NCBI GenBank assembly: GCA_016124655.1
Contig: WGNI01000004.1
Span: forward strand, 124,001-188,000
Reading direction: 5' to 3'
Length of the DNA: 64,000 nt
Source: Alphaproteobacteria bacterium
GTDB lineage: Bacteria > Pseudomonadota > Alphaproteobacteria > Caulobacterales > Aquidulcibacteraceae
Below, piece after piece: positions 47,573 through 57,493 of this stretch. Position 1 is the stretch's first letter, and each line of letters begins with the position of its first letter. Below the pieces are notes generated by a model. It worked only from the letters and a program-made list of their open reading frames with translations, was not told the origin of the DNA and made no database searches. The position numbers and the translations under genes were made by a program.

Positions 47573-48464
47573 AAAAGCGCGGCGCGATCTCGGCAGGCGG
47601 AATGCGGTAAGTACGCGCGCAGAATTCGCACCGCGCGTGCATGAAACCGTCGGGCTCGACAAGATCGGCCAATTCGTCGCCGGAAAAGGACCGTAGCACG
47701 GCGGTCAAACGCTCCTTGTCGCAGGTGCAACGATCGCTCAGCGCAGACGGCGTCGTCATGCGCACGCCGTCCTCATGGAAGAGCCGATACAAGACGCGGT
47801 CCGCCGGCAGCGCTGGATCGACCAATTCCTCGTCGCGCAGCGTGCCGAAAAGGATTTCCGCGCGCTCCCACGCGTCTTGCGTATCCCCGCGCGCGGCGTC
47901 GCCAGCGATGCGCTGCATGAGAGCGCCGCCGGCGCGCCAGGTCTGCGCACCCGCTTCGAGGACCTGTGCGACCGCAAGCGCGACGCGCGTCGGGGTTTGT
48001 TCGGAATGGAGAAAATAATGCTCCGCGGCGGCGGCGAGCGTTTCGCCGTGCAGCGCCACAACGCCTTGATGGCTGGGGCCGTCGTCGCCGCGATCGTGCG
48101 TCATCACCAGCGCGGCCTCTCCCAAGAGCGCGCGGGGCGTCATGCGCACGGACGAGAGCGCTGCGCGATCGGCGATTCGGGCATAGCCGCGCAGGCCGCC
48201 ATCGGAGCGATATTCCGCGACCAACAGGTTTACCGGTCCCGCCCCCTGGGCCTGGACAACGAAGCGGCCTTCGGCCTTCAGGAGCGCGCCGACCAGCGCG
48301 GCGAGCGCCAGCGCTTCCCCAAGCAAAAGCGCTACCGGCCAAGGATAATCATGGCGCTTCAGAATCGGATCGAGGGCGCCTGGCCCGAGACGGGCGATGC
48401 GGCCGCGAAGCGGCGCGCCTTCGACGCTGAACGTCGCCGCGCAATCATCGTCGGGCGGCGTCAT
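47565..48464 (-). CDS. hslO: redox-regulated chaperone Hsp33
   Basis: 299 aa from the ATG at 48464, which overlaps the argF stop by 4 bases. The N-terminal core ([46 protein letters not shown]) is followed by the C-terminal zinc switch CxC (RCTCDKERL) and CxxC (CEFCARTY). Oxidation of these cysteines unfolds the linker and activates the holdase. The argD-argF-hslO order is common in alphaproteobacteria. Confidence 0.95.
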   Translation of the reverse strand: MTPPDDDCAATFSVEGAPLRGRIARLGPGALDPILKRHDYPWPVALLLGEALALAALVGALLKAEGRFVVQAQGAGPVNLLVAEYRSDGGLRGYARIADRAALSSVRMTPRALLGEAALVMTHDRGDDGPSHQGVVALHGETLAAAAEHYFLHSEQTPTRVALAVAQVLEAGAQTWRAGGALMQRIAGDAARGDTQDAWERAEILFGTLRDEELVDPALPADRVLYRLFHEDGVRMTTPSALSDRCTCDKERLTAVLRSFSGDELADLVEPDGFMHARCEFCARTYRIPPAEIAPRFFT

Positions 48465-49402
48465 AGCAGGCGGAAGCACCACATGAGCGCGGCCTTCTGT
48501 GCGTGCAGGCGATTTTCCGCTTCGTCCCATACGGCCGATTGCGCGCCGTCCATCACATCGGCGGATACTTCTTCTCCGCGATGCGCTGGCAGGCAGTGCA
48601 TGAACATCGCATGCGGCGCCGCGCGTTGCATGAGTTCGGCATCGACAGCAAACGGCGGGAACGCCTGCATGCGCTCGTCCTTGTCCGGATCGCCCATCGA
48701 CACCCAGGTATCGGTGACGACGACATCGGCGCCGGCGACCGCAGCGCCCGGATCGGCGCCCACGTCCACCCGTGCGCCGGATGCGCGCGCGGCGTGCACA
48801 TCCTGGGTTCGCGGCGCGTAGTTGGGGGGCGTTGCGATTCGCAAGGCGTAGCCCAAGACAGGTGCTGCGTGCAGGAAGCTCGTCAGCACGTTGTTGCCAT
48901 CGCCGACCCAGGCGATTGTCTTGCCGCGCACGTCGCCGAGGCGTTCCTCGATCGTCAGCAAGTCCGCCAATATTTGGCAAGGATGCGAACGATCACTCAA
49001 GCCGTTCAAGACCGGCACGTCCGCGGCTGAGGCGAAGCCTTCGATATCCTCATGCCGGTTGGCGCGGATCATCACGGCGTCGACCATGCACGAGAGCACG
49101 CGCGCGGTGTCCTCCACGGTTTCGCCGCGGCCCAATTGCATGTCATTGGCGCTCATCACCAGCGCGGAGCCGCCGAGCTGGCGCATCGCGACGTCGAACG
49201 AAACCCGCGTGCGCGTCGAATTCTTCTGAAAAATCATCGCCAAGACGCGCCCGTCGCAGGGGCGATCGGGATCGGACGCGCCTTTCGGCATGCCGGCGCG
49301 CGCCTGCTTACGCCGGCGGGCCTGGTTCAGAATTGCGCGCAGGTCGGCTGCGCCGAGCGCTGTCAGATCCAGCAGATGGCGCGGCGGCGCCGCATCGCTC
49401 AC
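48461..49402 (-). CDS. argF: ornithine carbamoyltransferase
   Basis: 313 aa with the carbamoyl-phosphate site [15 protein letters not shown], the [18 protein letters not shown] segment, and the ornithine loop [11 protein letters not shown]. It forms citrulline from ornithine and carbamoyl phosphate. Both ends are coupled by ATGA overlaps, to argD upstream and hslO downstream. Confidence 0.97.
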   Translation of the reverse strand: MSDAAPPRHLLDLTALGAADLRAILNQARRRKQARAGMPKGASDPDRPCDGRVLAMIFQKNSTRTRVSFDVAMRQLGGSALVMSANDMQLGRGETVEDTARVLSCMVDAVMIRANRHEDIEGFASAADVPVLNGLSDRSHPCQILADLLTIEERLGDVRGKTIAWVGDGNNVLTSFLHAAPVLGYALRIATPPNYAPRTQDVHAARASGARVDVGADPGAAVAGADVVVTDTWVSMGDPDKDERMQAFPPFAVDAELMQRAAPHAMFMHCLPAHRGEEVSADVMDGAQSAVWDEAENRLHAQKAALMWCFRLL

Positions 49403-50592
49403 GCGGCGGCTCCGGCATCGATGTCGTTCAGCGCGGCGTCGAGCACATCGACAGCATGCGAGACATGGGTTTCGTCAATGATCAGCGGCGGCGCGATGCG
49501 CAGCACGTTATCGCCTGCAACGCCAACCAGGAGTTTGCGCGCGCGCGCGGAGGCCTGCACGGTCTTGGGATCGATCGTGAGCTTCACGCCGCGCAACATG
49601 CCCTTGCCGCGCACATCGACGACGAGATCGGGGTGACGATCGCGCAGGCCTTCCAGCGATTGCCCCAGATGGTTCGACATGTCGCGCACGCGCGAGAGAA
49701 ATTCCGGGGCGTTGATGATGTCGAACACGGCGTTGCCGACCGCCATGGCGAGCGGATTGCCGCCGAATGTCGAGCCGTGCACGCCGCGCGTCATGCCCTT
49801 GGCCGCTTCGGCGCTGGCGAGAAACGCGCCCATCGGAAATCCGCCGCCGACGCCCTTGGCGACGGCCATGATGTCGGGGGTGACGCCGGCCCATTCGTGG
49901 GCCCAGAGTTTGCCGGTGCGCGCTGCGCCGCATTGCACTTCGTCGAAAATCAAGAGCGCGCCCACTTTATCGCAGGCCTCGCGAATGCCGCGCAGGCATT
50001 GTTCGGGCACGGCGCGCACGCCGCCTTCGCCTTGAACGGGCTCAAGGATGATTGCGGCGGTTTTTTCCGTCAGCGCGGCGTTAAAGGCGTCGTGATCGCC
50101 GAACGGAACTTGCACATAACCCGGCAGCCGAGGGCCGAAGCCTTCGACATAGTTCGGATTGCCCGACGCGTTGATCGCAGCGTACGAGCGGCCGTGGAAT
50201 GAGCCAGAGAATCCAATGATGTCGATCCGCTCCGGCTGGCCGTTCGCTGTGTGATATTTGCGCGCCATCTTCAGCGCGCCTTCGATCGCCTCGGTGCCGG
50301 AATTGGTGAAAAACACGACGTCGGCAAAGCTGGTCTCGACATATTTCGCGGCGAGGCGTTCCTGGCCTTCAACGCGGAACATATTGGAGAGATGCCAAAG
50401 CTTCTGCGCCTGGCCGGTCAATGCATCGACCAGCGCGGGATGGGCGTGGCCCAGCGCGTTCACCGCGATGCCGGCGATGAAGTCGAGATAGCGCTCGTTC
50501 TTATCGGTGAAGAGCCATGCGCCCTCGCCGCGCACGAACACTTCCTGCGGCGGCGAATAGACGGGCAGGATTTGCGACGGCGAGGCGGACAT
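49399..50592 (-). CDS. argD: acetylornithine aminotransferase
   Basis: 397 aa, class III PLP transaminase: [50 protein letters not shown] Lys in [12 protein letters not shown], and STFGGNPLA. It makes N-acetylornithine and may also act as succinyldiaminopimelate aminotransferase in lysine synthesis. It is first gene of argD-argF-hslO; the intergenic before it (50593-50660) separates it from the same-strand ABC permease. Confidence 0.96.
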   Translation of the reverse strand: MSASPSQILPVYSPPQEVFVRGEGAWLFTDKNERYLDFIAGIAVNALGHAHPALVDALTGQAQKLWHLSNMFRVEGQERLAAKYVETSFADVVFFTNSGTEAIEGALKMARKYHTANGQPERIDIIGFSGSFHGRSYAAINASGNPNYVEGFGPRLPGYVQVPFGDHDAFNAALTEKTAAIILEPVQGEGGVRAVPEQCLRGIREACDKVGALLIFDEVQCGAARTGKLWAHEWAGVTPDIMAVAKGVGGGFPMGAFLASAEAAKGMTRGVHGSTFGGNPLAMAVGNAVFDIINAPEFLSRVRDMSNHLGQSLEGLRDRHPDLVVDVRGKGMLRGVKLTIDPKTVQASARARKLLVGVAGDNVLRIAPPLIIDETHVSHAVDVLDAALNDIDAGAAA

Positions 50593-50660
50593 GGTGCGGT
50601 TTCCCTTCGAGAAAAGGCGGGGCTTGTCAGCCGCAACGGCCCCTGCGTCAAGCTACGATA

Positions 50661-51497
50661 TTAGGCCTTGAGGCGATACCCGCTCTTCAGAAGCGCCCAA
50701 GACCCCCAGCACAACACCGCCGCGATCAAAGCGGCGCTCACGGCGCTCAGCGCGAGCGGCGCGTCGGACACGCCGATGAAGGCGGAGCGGAATCCGTCGA
50801 TCAGGAAGAAGACCGGATTGTAGTGGCTGATGGTCGAGAACGGCTGGGGCAGCGCGTCGACGCTGTAGAAGGTGCCGGACAGGAAGGTGAGCGGCGTCAC
50901 CACGAAGTTGGTGAAGGCAGCCAGGTGGTCGAACTTGTCGGCCAGGACGCCGCCGATCAGGCCGACCGCGCCGAAGATCACGGAGGCGCAGACCCCGAAA
51001 TAGATCGCGCTGAACCAGTTCTTCGGGACCACGTCAGCAAACAGCGCGACCGCCACAAGGCTCGCCGCGCCCACCAAGAGCCCGCGCGCGGCGGCGCCCA
51101 GAATAAACGCGATGGCGTGCTCCAGCGCCGAAAGCGGCGGCATCAGAAAGTCCACCGAATTGCCCTGGACCTTGGCGATGACCATCGACGAGGCGGCGTT
51201 TTGGAATGCGTTGGTGATGATCGCCATCATGGCCAGACCCGCGGCGAGCCCATCGGCGTAGGGCACGCTGGTCAAGCCCCAGCGGCGGTCGCCAAAGGCC
51301 AGCGAAAACACCATCATGAACAGGATCGTCGACATCAGCGGGGCGAACACCGTCTGCATGCCGACCTTCAGAAACCGCCAGATTTCACGCCAGAGCAGCG
51401 TGCGCAGGCCGAGCCAGTTGATCGCGCCGTAGCGCCGCGACTGCAGGCGCATGGCGCTCTCGGCGTGCAACACTTCTGTCGGGGTGGGCGCATCCAT
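50661..51497 (-). CDS. ABC-2 type transporter permease
   Basis: 278 aa with about six membrane helices and the ABC-2 family core: TLLWREIWRFLKVGMQTVFAPLMSTILFMMVF, the AFQNAASSMVIAKVQGNSVDFLMPPLSALEH loop, and TFLSGTFYSVDALP. The family exports drugs, polysaccharides or lipids with a separate ATPase; none is adjacent here, so the partner must be elsewhere. It is divergent from gcrA. Confidence 0.9.
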   Translation of the reverse strand: MDAPTPTEVLHAESAMRLQSRRYGAINWLGLRTLLWREIWRFLKVGMQTVFAPLMSTILFMMVFSLAFGDRRWGLTSVPYADGLAAGLAMMAIITNAFQNAASSMVIAKVQGNSVDFLMPPLSALEHAIAFILGAAARGLLVGAASLVAVALFADVVPKNWFSAIYFGVCASVIFGAVGLIGGVLADKFDHLAAFTNFVVTPLTFLSGTFYSVDALPQPFSTISHYNPVFFLIDGFRSAFIGVSDAPLALSAVSAALIAAVLCWGSWALLKSGYRLKA

Positions 51498-51517
51498 GGG
51501 GCAAATTTATCCTTCGT

Positions 51518-51756
51518 TAACCGGTTTGGGCGTCACGATTTCCGCGCGCCAAAAACCGCGCGCCGGCGGCCGCCCGTCTTGGCCCGCCGGCTGGGAGAAC
51601 CCTTGAGCAATCTGTGAGTGATTCGACGCAACTGTGGAAAGGCAAGACACTGTATCTTGTGGCCAAGTTGGATCGAGGTACCATACATATGGGTTGCTCG
51701 CCTAACCGGTGAGTTGATGGGGCTTCGGGAGAAGCCAAGGCTTAAGGGGCAATGTT
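51518..51756 (+). promoter_or_regulatory. gcrA upstream region with GANTC and TTAAC motifs
   Basis: The 259-base interval between the ABC permease and gcrA holds TTAAC at 51517-51521, GATTC at 51620-51624 and AAGGGG before the gcrA ATG. In Caulobacter gcrA is activated by DnaA and repressed by CtrA; the TTAAC is a half-site only. No convincing core promoter can be called. Confidence 0.3.
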
Positions 51757-52263
51757 ATGGGATGGACTGACGATCGTGTCGCCCTACTTCGGAAATTGTG
51801 GGCCGAAGGTCTGAGCGCAAGCCAGATCGCGAAACAATTGGGCGGGGTCACCCGCAACGCCGTCATCGGCAAGGTGCACCGGCTGGGTCTGGCCGGCCGC
51901 GCCACGCCGTCGCGGCCCGCCAAGCGCCCTGTGCGCGTTGCGCGCCCGCGTACGCTTTCTCCTTCCGCGCCGCGCCTGCGCAGCTTGAGCGCGTCGCCGA
52001 TGCCGGAGATTCCGCAATTGGAGCCGCTGCGGGATGAACAGGGCCGCACCACGAACGTGCTGACGCTCAGCGAACGCGTGTGCAAGTGGCCGATCGGCGA
52101 TCCGAACGACCAATCCTTTGCGTTTTGCGGCCGCAACGCCTGCACGGGTCCCTATTGCGCGGATCACTCCCGCTTGGCGTATCAGCCGTCCCAGGCGAAG
52201 CGCCGCCGGGCGCTGGGCGAGCAGGACGAGTTGCGCAGAATGGTGCGTCTGGCCGCGATGTAA
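51757..52263 (+). CDS. gcrA: cell cycle regulator GcrA
   Basis: 168 aa with the GcrA N-terminal helix-turn-helix (MGWTDDRVALLRKLWAEGLSASQIAKQLG) at residues 1-29, then NAVIGKVHRLGL, a variable basic linker, and the C-terminal RNA polymerase sigma-70-binding domain (CKWPIGDPNDQSFAFCGRN ... YCADHSRLAYQP). GcrA binds GANTC-methylated promoters, including ctrA, and recruits sigma-70. The ATG has AAGGGG 7 bases upstream. A strong terminator follows. Confidence 0.97.
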   Translation: MGWTDDRVALLRKLWAEGLSASQIAKQLGGVTRNAVIGKVHRLGLAGRATPSRPAKRPVRVARPRTLSPSAPRLRSLSASPMPEIPQLEPLRDEQGRTTNVLTLSERVCKWPIGDPNDQSFAFCGRNACTGPYCADHSRLAYQPSQAKRRRALGEQDELRRMVRLAAM

Positions 52264-52307
52264 CGGGTTCGGACGAAAATTCACACAACCATGTGGATGA
52301 TGTGAGT

Positions 52308-52336
52308 AGAGCGGCGCTGCAAAGCGCCGCTCTTTT
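52308..52336 (+). terminator. rho-independent terminator of gcrA
   Basis: A perfect 10-bp stem AGAGCGGCGC/GCGCCGCTCT encloses TGCAAA, and pairing the outer T and A leaves a GCAA tetraloop. A T-rich run (TTTT) follows. It lies 44 bases after the gcrA stop. Confidence 0.88.
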
Positions 52337-52506
52337 CCTTTCCAGGGCGCAATCGGGCCTCTTGACGGACGAAAAACTTTGCCCGCCTGAACTTGATTCG
52401 CTCATTTTTCGTCAATAGGGTTAGGTCTTGCCGGGCGCGCGCGCCTGCAGGGCCTTGAGCGACGGTCAACCGCGCCAGGGCGTATCGCGATCTTCGGGGG
52501 GACGCG

Positions 52507-53976
52507 ATGAACCGCCGCCGCACCACATCCGCCGCGTTTGTTGGCGTCGCAGCTGCGCTTTTTTCCGCCGAGGCCGGCGCGCAAACCATCGGCGCGTTCG
52601 GGACCGGCGTGGGCGAAGACGAGCGACGATCGCTCCCGCAAGACATCGAGGACAAGTTTCTTGAAGAGGCGCTGCGCGCGCGGGGCCTGAGCGAGCGGCA
52701 GATTTTCTCGCTGCCCGACGACGACCCGCTGATCGAAGCGCTGAAGAACGAAATCCGGCGCGGCAACCGGCCGATCGGGGGGCTCATTGTCGACGCCGGG
52801 CTGCCGCTGACGCCGAGAGGCAAAGACACGGTGAGCCAGGTGCCGCCCGGCACAGACCCCATGCTGCCGCCCTCCGCGCCGCCGCCGCTGCCGACGACTG
52901 ATCCGCTGCGCATTCCCATTCTGGACCTAGAGCCGCAGCCGGACGGCACGTTTCGGCCAACGCCTGCCGGCGGCGGTCTCTGCGACACCGCGCTTCGATC
53001 CTATGCCGACATTCAGCGCACGCAGATTGTCTCGACGCAGGCGCAGATCGACGCCGCGGAGGCGATGTTCCGGCACTGCTATTACGCCGACCGCCCAGCG
53101 CCTGCGGTTTTTGCGCCGATCCTGAACCGCTCGGTCGTTATTTATCACGCGGCGACCGAGGCCGTGGGCGGGCATTGTTCGGGATTTCTGATCGATGCGC
53201 GCACGATCGTCACGGCGGCGCATTGCTTCGACACGCGGCCGACGCAGGATGCGCAAATCGTGATGTCCGGCGCGTGCACGGATTTTCGCGTACGCACAGG
53301 ACGCGATCTGTTGGCCGCGGGACTGGAGCCGGGCGCGGATTTTCCGGCGCGGCTTTCGGGGATTCCCAGTTATCGCATTGAATCGCTGCGTCTGGCGGAT
53401 GACCCGTCAGGTCAGTCGATTTGCGCGTTTGCGCCGCGCGTGCGCGCGGACCTGCGCGGCGACGTGGTCTATGCGCAGATCGGCGACGCCGCGTCGCTGC
53501 AGGAGCTCGCGCCAAGCGCGTATCCGAGCGGCGCCAGCGACGTTTCGCTCACGCCCGGCGCGGGCCTCTTCATGATCGGGCGCAGACCGTTTCCGAACAA
53601 GGCGCGCGGCGCCGTGCTCGTGGCGCTGCGGGAAAACCGCTGCCAGCTGATCTTCGATCCCGCGCAGGAACTCGGCGTGTTGATCCACCATTGTCTGGCG
53701 CAAAGCGGCATGAGCGGCGGACCGATCTTCGCGGCCGATCGCAATGGCGCACTTCGGCTCGTGGGCATCCATCAAGCGGGCCTGTCGATGGGCGCGTATT
53801 GCCATGGATCGTTTCGCGGCGCGGCAACCATCCCGCAATGCAGTCAGCGCGACCCAGCGACGGGACAACTCAAGCCTTTGTCGATCCGCTACATGAACGC
53901 TGGCTATGGCGTCGGCGAGCCTGCGCCCCTGGCGCCGGGCGAAACGGGGGGAAACCAGAATGGCGCAATCCAATAA
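52507..53976 (+). CDS. secreted trypsin-like serine protease with N-terminal Pro-rich region
   Basis: 489 aa. A signal peptide (to about residue 25, AEAGAQ) is followed by a charged segment (35-90) and a Pro-rich stretch (112-155; PPSAPPPLPTT). The chymotrypsin-fold domain follows, with catalytic His239 in VTAAHCF and Ser403 in GMSGGPIF. The Asp is not certain. Several Cys (about 159, 191, 224, 257, 306) suggest disulfides in the periplasm. G-rich sequence GGGGGGA precedes the ATG. The last 17 bases overlap the downstream lipoprotein gene, so translation is coupled. Its substrate is unknown; the partner lipoprotein may be substrate, inhibitor or anchor. Confidence 0.88.
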   Translation: MNRRRTTSAAFVGVAAALFSAEAGAQTIGAFGTGVGEDERRSLPQDIEDKFLEEALRARGLSERQIFSLPDDDPLIEALKNEIRRGNRPIGGLIVDAGLPLTPRGKDTVSQVPPGTDPMLPPSAPPPLPTTDPLRIPILDLEPQPDGTFRPTPAGGGLCDTALRSYADIQRTQIVSTQAQIDAAEAMFRHCYYADRPAPAVFAPILNRSVVIYHAATEAVGGHCSGFLIDARTIVTAAHCFDTRPTQDAQIVMSGACTDFRVRTGRDLLAAGLEPGADFPARLSGIPSYRIESLRLADDPSGQSICAFAPRVRADLRGDVVYAQIGDAASLQELAPSAYPSGASDVSLTPGAGLFMIGRRPFPNKARGAVLVALRENRCQLIFDPAQELGVLIHHCLAQSGMSGGPIFAADRNGALRLVGIHQAGLSMGAYCHGSFRGAATIPQCSQRDPATGQLKPLSIRYMNAGYGVGEPAPLAPGETGGNQNGAIQ

Positions 53977-55087
53977 AGCCGCGGCGGCGGCGCTGTCCAT
54001 GGCGCTCGCATCGGCGCTGAGCGCGTGCGCAACGCCCGGCGCGGTTGCGGCGGACGGCGAAGACGGCGAAGCGTCCCTGCCCCGCGCAATCTCTCCAGGA
54101 CGCGTTGGCTTGCTTCCCAATTGCATCCTGTCGCCGAGCGAAGGCGCGGGCGGTTCTGAATCGGTGCTGGGCGGAACCGCGGGCGCCGTGCTGTTGGCGA
54201 TCGGCGATGCGGTGATCCCGGCGGTGACGGGCTATTTGTTCGATCGCGCAATTGAACGAGCAGAAGCCGAGACTCGCGCGCGCACGGCGTCAACAACGGC
54301 TTCCAGCGATGGGCGGCCTTCGGAGACGTTCTGGGTGGCGACGGCGGGCGAGAGCGCGCTGCGGCGCGAGTTCGGCTGTGTCGTGTTCGTGCGGCCTGCG
54401 CACGCGAATTCCGTGATCAACCCAAATGTCGGGCCCGCGCTGGACGCGGCCTATCCCGGCGTGAGCACCTGGCGCAGCGATCTCAACGCTGCGATCCCTG
54501 GGCTTGCGCTTTCAGCGGACGCGGTTCCGGAATTGCTGGCGGAATTCCGCGTTGAGCCCATCACTGCGACCAATGCGGAAACCGGCGCTGTATCAGAGGT
54601 CGGATTCCGGCTGCGCGCCGTCACGGTCGCGTATGCCGCCACCGGCGCAATGCGCACCTCCGCCGCCAACGCCAAGGATCTCACCTTTGCGCTTTCGGTG
54701 AAGGGTCTCGCGCCGGCGGGATCGGACGGGCTGGAGATCGTTGACCTCTACGCGCATGATTTTGTGATGGAGGATGTGCCGATCGGAACCGTGGCGGTGT
54801 ATCGCCCCGAAGACGCGATCGCGCCGGCCGCGCTGGCGGGGCAGATCGGCCCGGTGGCGGCGCGGCCCAATCCGCGATTTGAATACCGCGACGCGGAGCA
54901 TTTCACCACCGTTCCTTTGACCGCGACGATGACGGTGACGGAGTTCGAGGAAGGGGGCGATCTTGCGCGCGCGGTGCTGAAGGCGCTTGCCGACAGTCAG
55001 GGCGAGATTCGCGCGCCGATCGACGCGCGGCTGCGCGCTGTCGTTGAAGACATCATCAGCGAAAAGGAAGACGAAGACGAGGACTGA
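53960..55087 (+). CDS. lipoprotein coupled to the trypsin-like protease
   Basis: 375 aa, not recognised. The lipobox LSAC places the lipidated residue at Cys23. The body is predicted beta-rich, with segments GYLFDRAIERAEAETRAR, AAYPGVSTWRSDLNAAIPG and FRLRAVTVAYAATGAMRTS, and ends in a strongly acidic tail (EDIISEKEDEDED). The ATG at 53960 was chosen for the GGGGGAAA before it and the lipobox; an upstream start at 53906 would not give a signal peptide. It overlaps the protease gene by 17 bases, so expression is coupled. It converges on phoB. Confidence 0.72.
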   Translation: MAQSNKAAAAALSMALASALSACATPGAVAADGEDGEASLPRAISPGRVGLLPNCILSPSEGAGGSESVLGGTAGAVLLAIGDAVIPAVTGYLFDRAIERAEAETRARTASTTASSDGRPSETFWVATAGESALRREFGCVVFVRPAHANSVINPNVGPALDAAYPGVSTWRSDLNAAIPGLALSADAVPELLAEFRVEPITATNAETGAVSEVGFRLRAVTVAYAATGAMRTSAANAKDLTFALSVKGLAPAGSDGLEIVDLYAHDFVMEDVPIGTVAVYRPEDAIAPAALAGQIGPVAARPNPRFEYRDAEHFTTVPLTATMTVTEFEEGGDLARAVLKALADSQGEIRAPIDARLRAVVEDIISEKEDEDED

Positions 55088-55101
55088 GTCCGCGTCAGCG
55101 G

Positions 55102-55791
55102 TCAGGCGTCGGCGTCGAGCGCGTAGCCGGCGCTGCGCACCGTGCGGATCGGATCTTCCTCGGTTCCTTCGTTCAACGCCTTGCGCAATCGGCCGATATG
55201 CACATCGACCGTGCGGGCTTCGACATAGACGTCGGAGCCCCACACCGCATCGAGCAATTGCTCGCGCGAAAACACGCGACCGGAGTGCTGGGCGAGATAG
55301 TCCAAGAGGCGAAACTCCGTTGGGCCGAGATGGACTTCGCGCGCCCCGCGGCGCACGCGGTGGGCGGCGCGATCGATGATGATGTCGCCGACGCGGACCT
55401 TATCCTCCGCAAGTCCAGGGCGAATGCGCCGCATCACCGCGCGCAGGCGAGCGAGCAGTTCCGAGATCGAGAAAGGCTTTGAGATGTAATCGTCGGCGCC
55501 GGTATCAAGACCGCGAATGCGATCGCCTTCGTCACCGCGCGCGGTGAGCATAACGATGGGCGTGTTTCGCGCGTCGGCGCGCGTGCGCAGCCGGCGGCAC
55601 ACTTCGATGCCCGGCACTTTGGGGATCATCCAATCCAAGAGGATGAGATCGGGCAGCTCCTCATCCACCATGACGAGCGCCTCTTCGCCGTCCACCGCCA
55701 GGCGCACGGCATAGCCTTCCTTCTCAAGATTGTACTTCAGCGTCTGGGCGAGGGCGTCCTCATCCTCGACCACCAGCACTTGCGCAGCCAT
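55102..55791 (-). CDS. phoB: phosphate regulon response regulator PhoB
   Basis: 229-aa OmpR-type regulator: receiver with acidic pocket (VEDEDA) and phospho-acceptor Asp in ILLDWMIPK, Lys in YISKPFSI, and winged-helix DNA-binding domain (LGPTEFRLLDYLAQH, VDVHIGRLRKAL). PhoB-specific DWMIPKVPG is present. It is the last gene of phoR-pstB-phoU-phoB. Confidence 0.96.
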   Translation of the reverse strand: MAAQVLVVEDEDALAQTLKYNLEKEGYAVRLAVDGEEALVMVDEELPDLILLDWMIPKVPGIEVCRRLRTRADARNTPIVMLTARGDEGDRIRGLDTGADDYISKPFSISELLARLRAVMRRIRPGLAEDKVRVGDIIIDRAAHRVRRGAREVHLGPTEFRLLDYLAQHSGRVFSREQLLDAVWGSDVYVEARTVDVHIGRLRKALNEGTEEDPIRTVRSAGYALDADA

Positions 55792-55803
55792 GCAGAGCTC
55801 CGG

Positions 55804-56505
55804 TTACTCGTCCATTTCGGTTGGGGTAGAATCCGCACGGGGGCGCTCTGTGGCGATTTCCTCGCCCGTGACAAGGTAATGCACCATTTCGGCGATATTG
55901 GTGCAATGATCCCCGATCCGCTCAATATTTTTCGCCACGAACAACAAATGCGCGCATGGACCGATCGTGCGCGGATCTTCCATCATGTAGGTGAGAAGTT
56001 CGCGAAACAGGCTGTTGTAGTGGGCGTCGACGTCTTCATCTTGAAACCAGACGCCGACCGCTGCGCGCACGTCCCTGTTCGACCAGGCGTCGAGCACCTG
56101 CTTCAAGTGGCTTGAGGCGATCTTGCCCATACGTTCGATGCCGCGCGTGATCGGGATCGGCGCAGATTGGTTGATCACGAGCGAGCGCTTGGCGATGTTC
56201 TTGGCCAGATCGCCGATCCGCTCCAGATCGCCGCTCATGCGCCACGCGGCCAGCACTTGACGCAGGTCCGCCGCGACGGGGTGGCGCAGCGCCATCAAGC
56301 GGATGGCGCGGCGCTCCACTTCGCGATGGGTGGCGTCGATTTCCGCGTCGCGCTCGACGACCGCATTGGCGAGCGCTGTGTCGCGGCGCACGATCGCGGC
56401 GAAGCTTTCGGCCACTGCGCGTTCGGCCAGGCCGCCCATGCGCGCCAATTCGTTGGCGAGACCGTCAAGTTCTTCGGAAAATGCCTTTACCACATGGTCG
56501 GCCAT
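55804..56505 (-). CDS. phoU: phosphate signalling complex protein PhoU
   Basis: 233 aa made of two three-helix bundles, each with the E/DxxxD-type metal-binding pattern (AVVERDAEIDATHREVERRA and DEDVDAHYNSLFREL). PhoU links Pst uptake to PhoR. It sits 12 bases before phoB and 61 bases after pstB on the minus strand. Confidence 0.95.
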   Translation of the reverse strand: MADHVVKAFSEELDGLANELARMGGLAERAVAESFAAIVRRDTALANAVVERDAEIDATHREVERRAIRLMALRHPVAADLRQVLAAWRMSGDLERIGDLAKNIAKRSLVINQSAPIPITRGIERMGKIASSHLKQVLDAWSNRDVRAAVGVWFQDEDVDAHYNSLFRELLTYMMEDPRTIGPCAHLLFVAKNIERIGDHCTNIAEMVHYLVTGEEIATERPRADSTPTEMDE

Positions 56506-56566
56506 GGCGCTCGCGGTCCTTTCGTCAGAACGCCGTGCAGTGCATTGCGCGGATCATAGCCGATTC

Positions 56567-57406
56567 CTAGCCGAAGCGCCCGGTGATGTAGTCCTGCGTG
56601 CGGGTGTCGCGCGGGCGCGTGAAAATCTCTTCCGTCGGACCGGTCTCAACCAGATTGCCAAGGTGGAAGAACGCCGTTTTCTGCGACACGCGCGCGGCCT
56701 GCGCCATCGAGTGGGTTACGATGATGATGCAATAGGTTTGCCGCAATTCGTCGATCAGTTGTTCAATCTTGTCGGTGGCGATGGGGTCAAGCGCCGAACA
56801 CGGTTCATCCATCAGGATAATGTCGGGATCGACCGCAATGGTGCGCGCGATCACGAGGCGCTGCTGCTGACCGCCGGACAGGCCCGTGCCGGATTGATGC
56901 AGGCGGTCTTTCACCTCCTCCCACAAGCCGGCGCGGCGCAGCGATTTCTCCACGATGTCGTCAAACGCGGCCTTGGATTTCGCCATGCCGTGGATGCGCG
57001 GGCCGTAGGCGACATTCTCGTAGATCGACTTCGGGAACGGGTTCGGCTTTTGAAACACCATGCCCACGCGCGTGCGCAAAACCACGGGATCGACGCCGCG
57101 CGCATAAATGTTCTTGCCCTCGATCTCGATGGAGCCGGACACGCGCGCGCTTTCGATGGTGTCGTTCATGCGGTTGATGCAGCGCAGGAAGGTGGTCTTA
57201 CCGCAGCCGGAGGGACCGATGAAGGCGGTGACGGCGCGATCGGGAATGTCGATCGAAACGTCGAACAAGGCCTGCTTGGCGCCATAATAGACAGAGATGT
57301 CGCGGGCGCTGACCTTTGCGGCCGCGCCGGTCAAGGCGCCGCGCTCTACGCGCTCAGCCGTCATGACTGGCGCGGCGAGCGGTCCGCGTTCCGTAGAGTC
57401 CGGCAT
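56567..57406 (-). CDS. pstB: phosphate ABC transporter ATP-binding protein PstB
   Basis: 279 aa with Walker A GPSGCGKT at 64-71, signature LSGGQQQR, Walker [12 protein letters not shown], and the conserved [20 protein letters not shown] of PstB. It has a 35-residue N-terminal extension ([20 protein letters not shown]-like). No pstS, pstC or pstA is adjacent: phoR lies 87 bases upstream, with nothing between. Confidence 0.96.
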   Translation of the reverse strand: MPDSTERGPLAAPVMTAERVERGALTGAAAKVSARDISVYYGAKQALFDVSIDIPDRAVTAFIGPSGCGKTTFLRCINRMNDTIESARVSGSIEIEGKNIYARGVDPVVLRTRVGMVFQKPNPFPKSIYENVAYGPRIHGMAKSKAAFDDIVEKSLRRAGLWEEVKDRLHQSGTGLSGGQQQRLVIARTIAVDPDIILMDEPCSALDPIATDKIEQLIDELRQTYCIIIVTHSMAQAARVSQKTAFFHLGNLVETGPTEEIFTRPRDTRTQDYITGRFG

Positions 57407-57493
57407 CTGATCAGCCCCTGGGGCATGCGCACCTTGCCGCGTCGCCCGGCGTCGGCTTTACCGAGGTTTTGTGACAGTCCGGTGAAGCCGCGG

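Noticed and set aside
48465-48980. Upstream extension of hslO within argF
   Set aside because: It runs in the wrong frame through argF. The ATGA overlap start gives the normal Hsp33 length.
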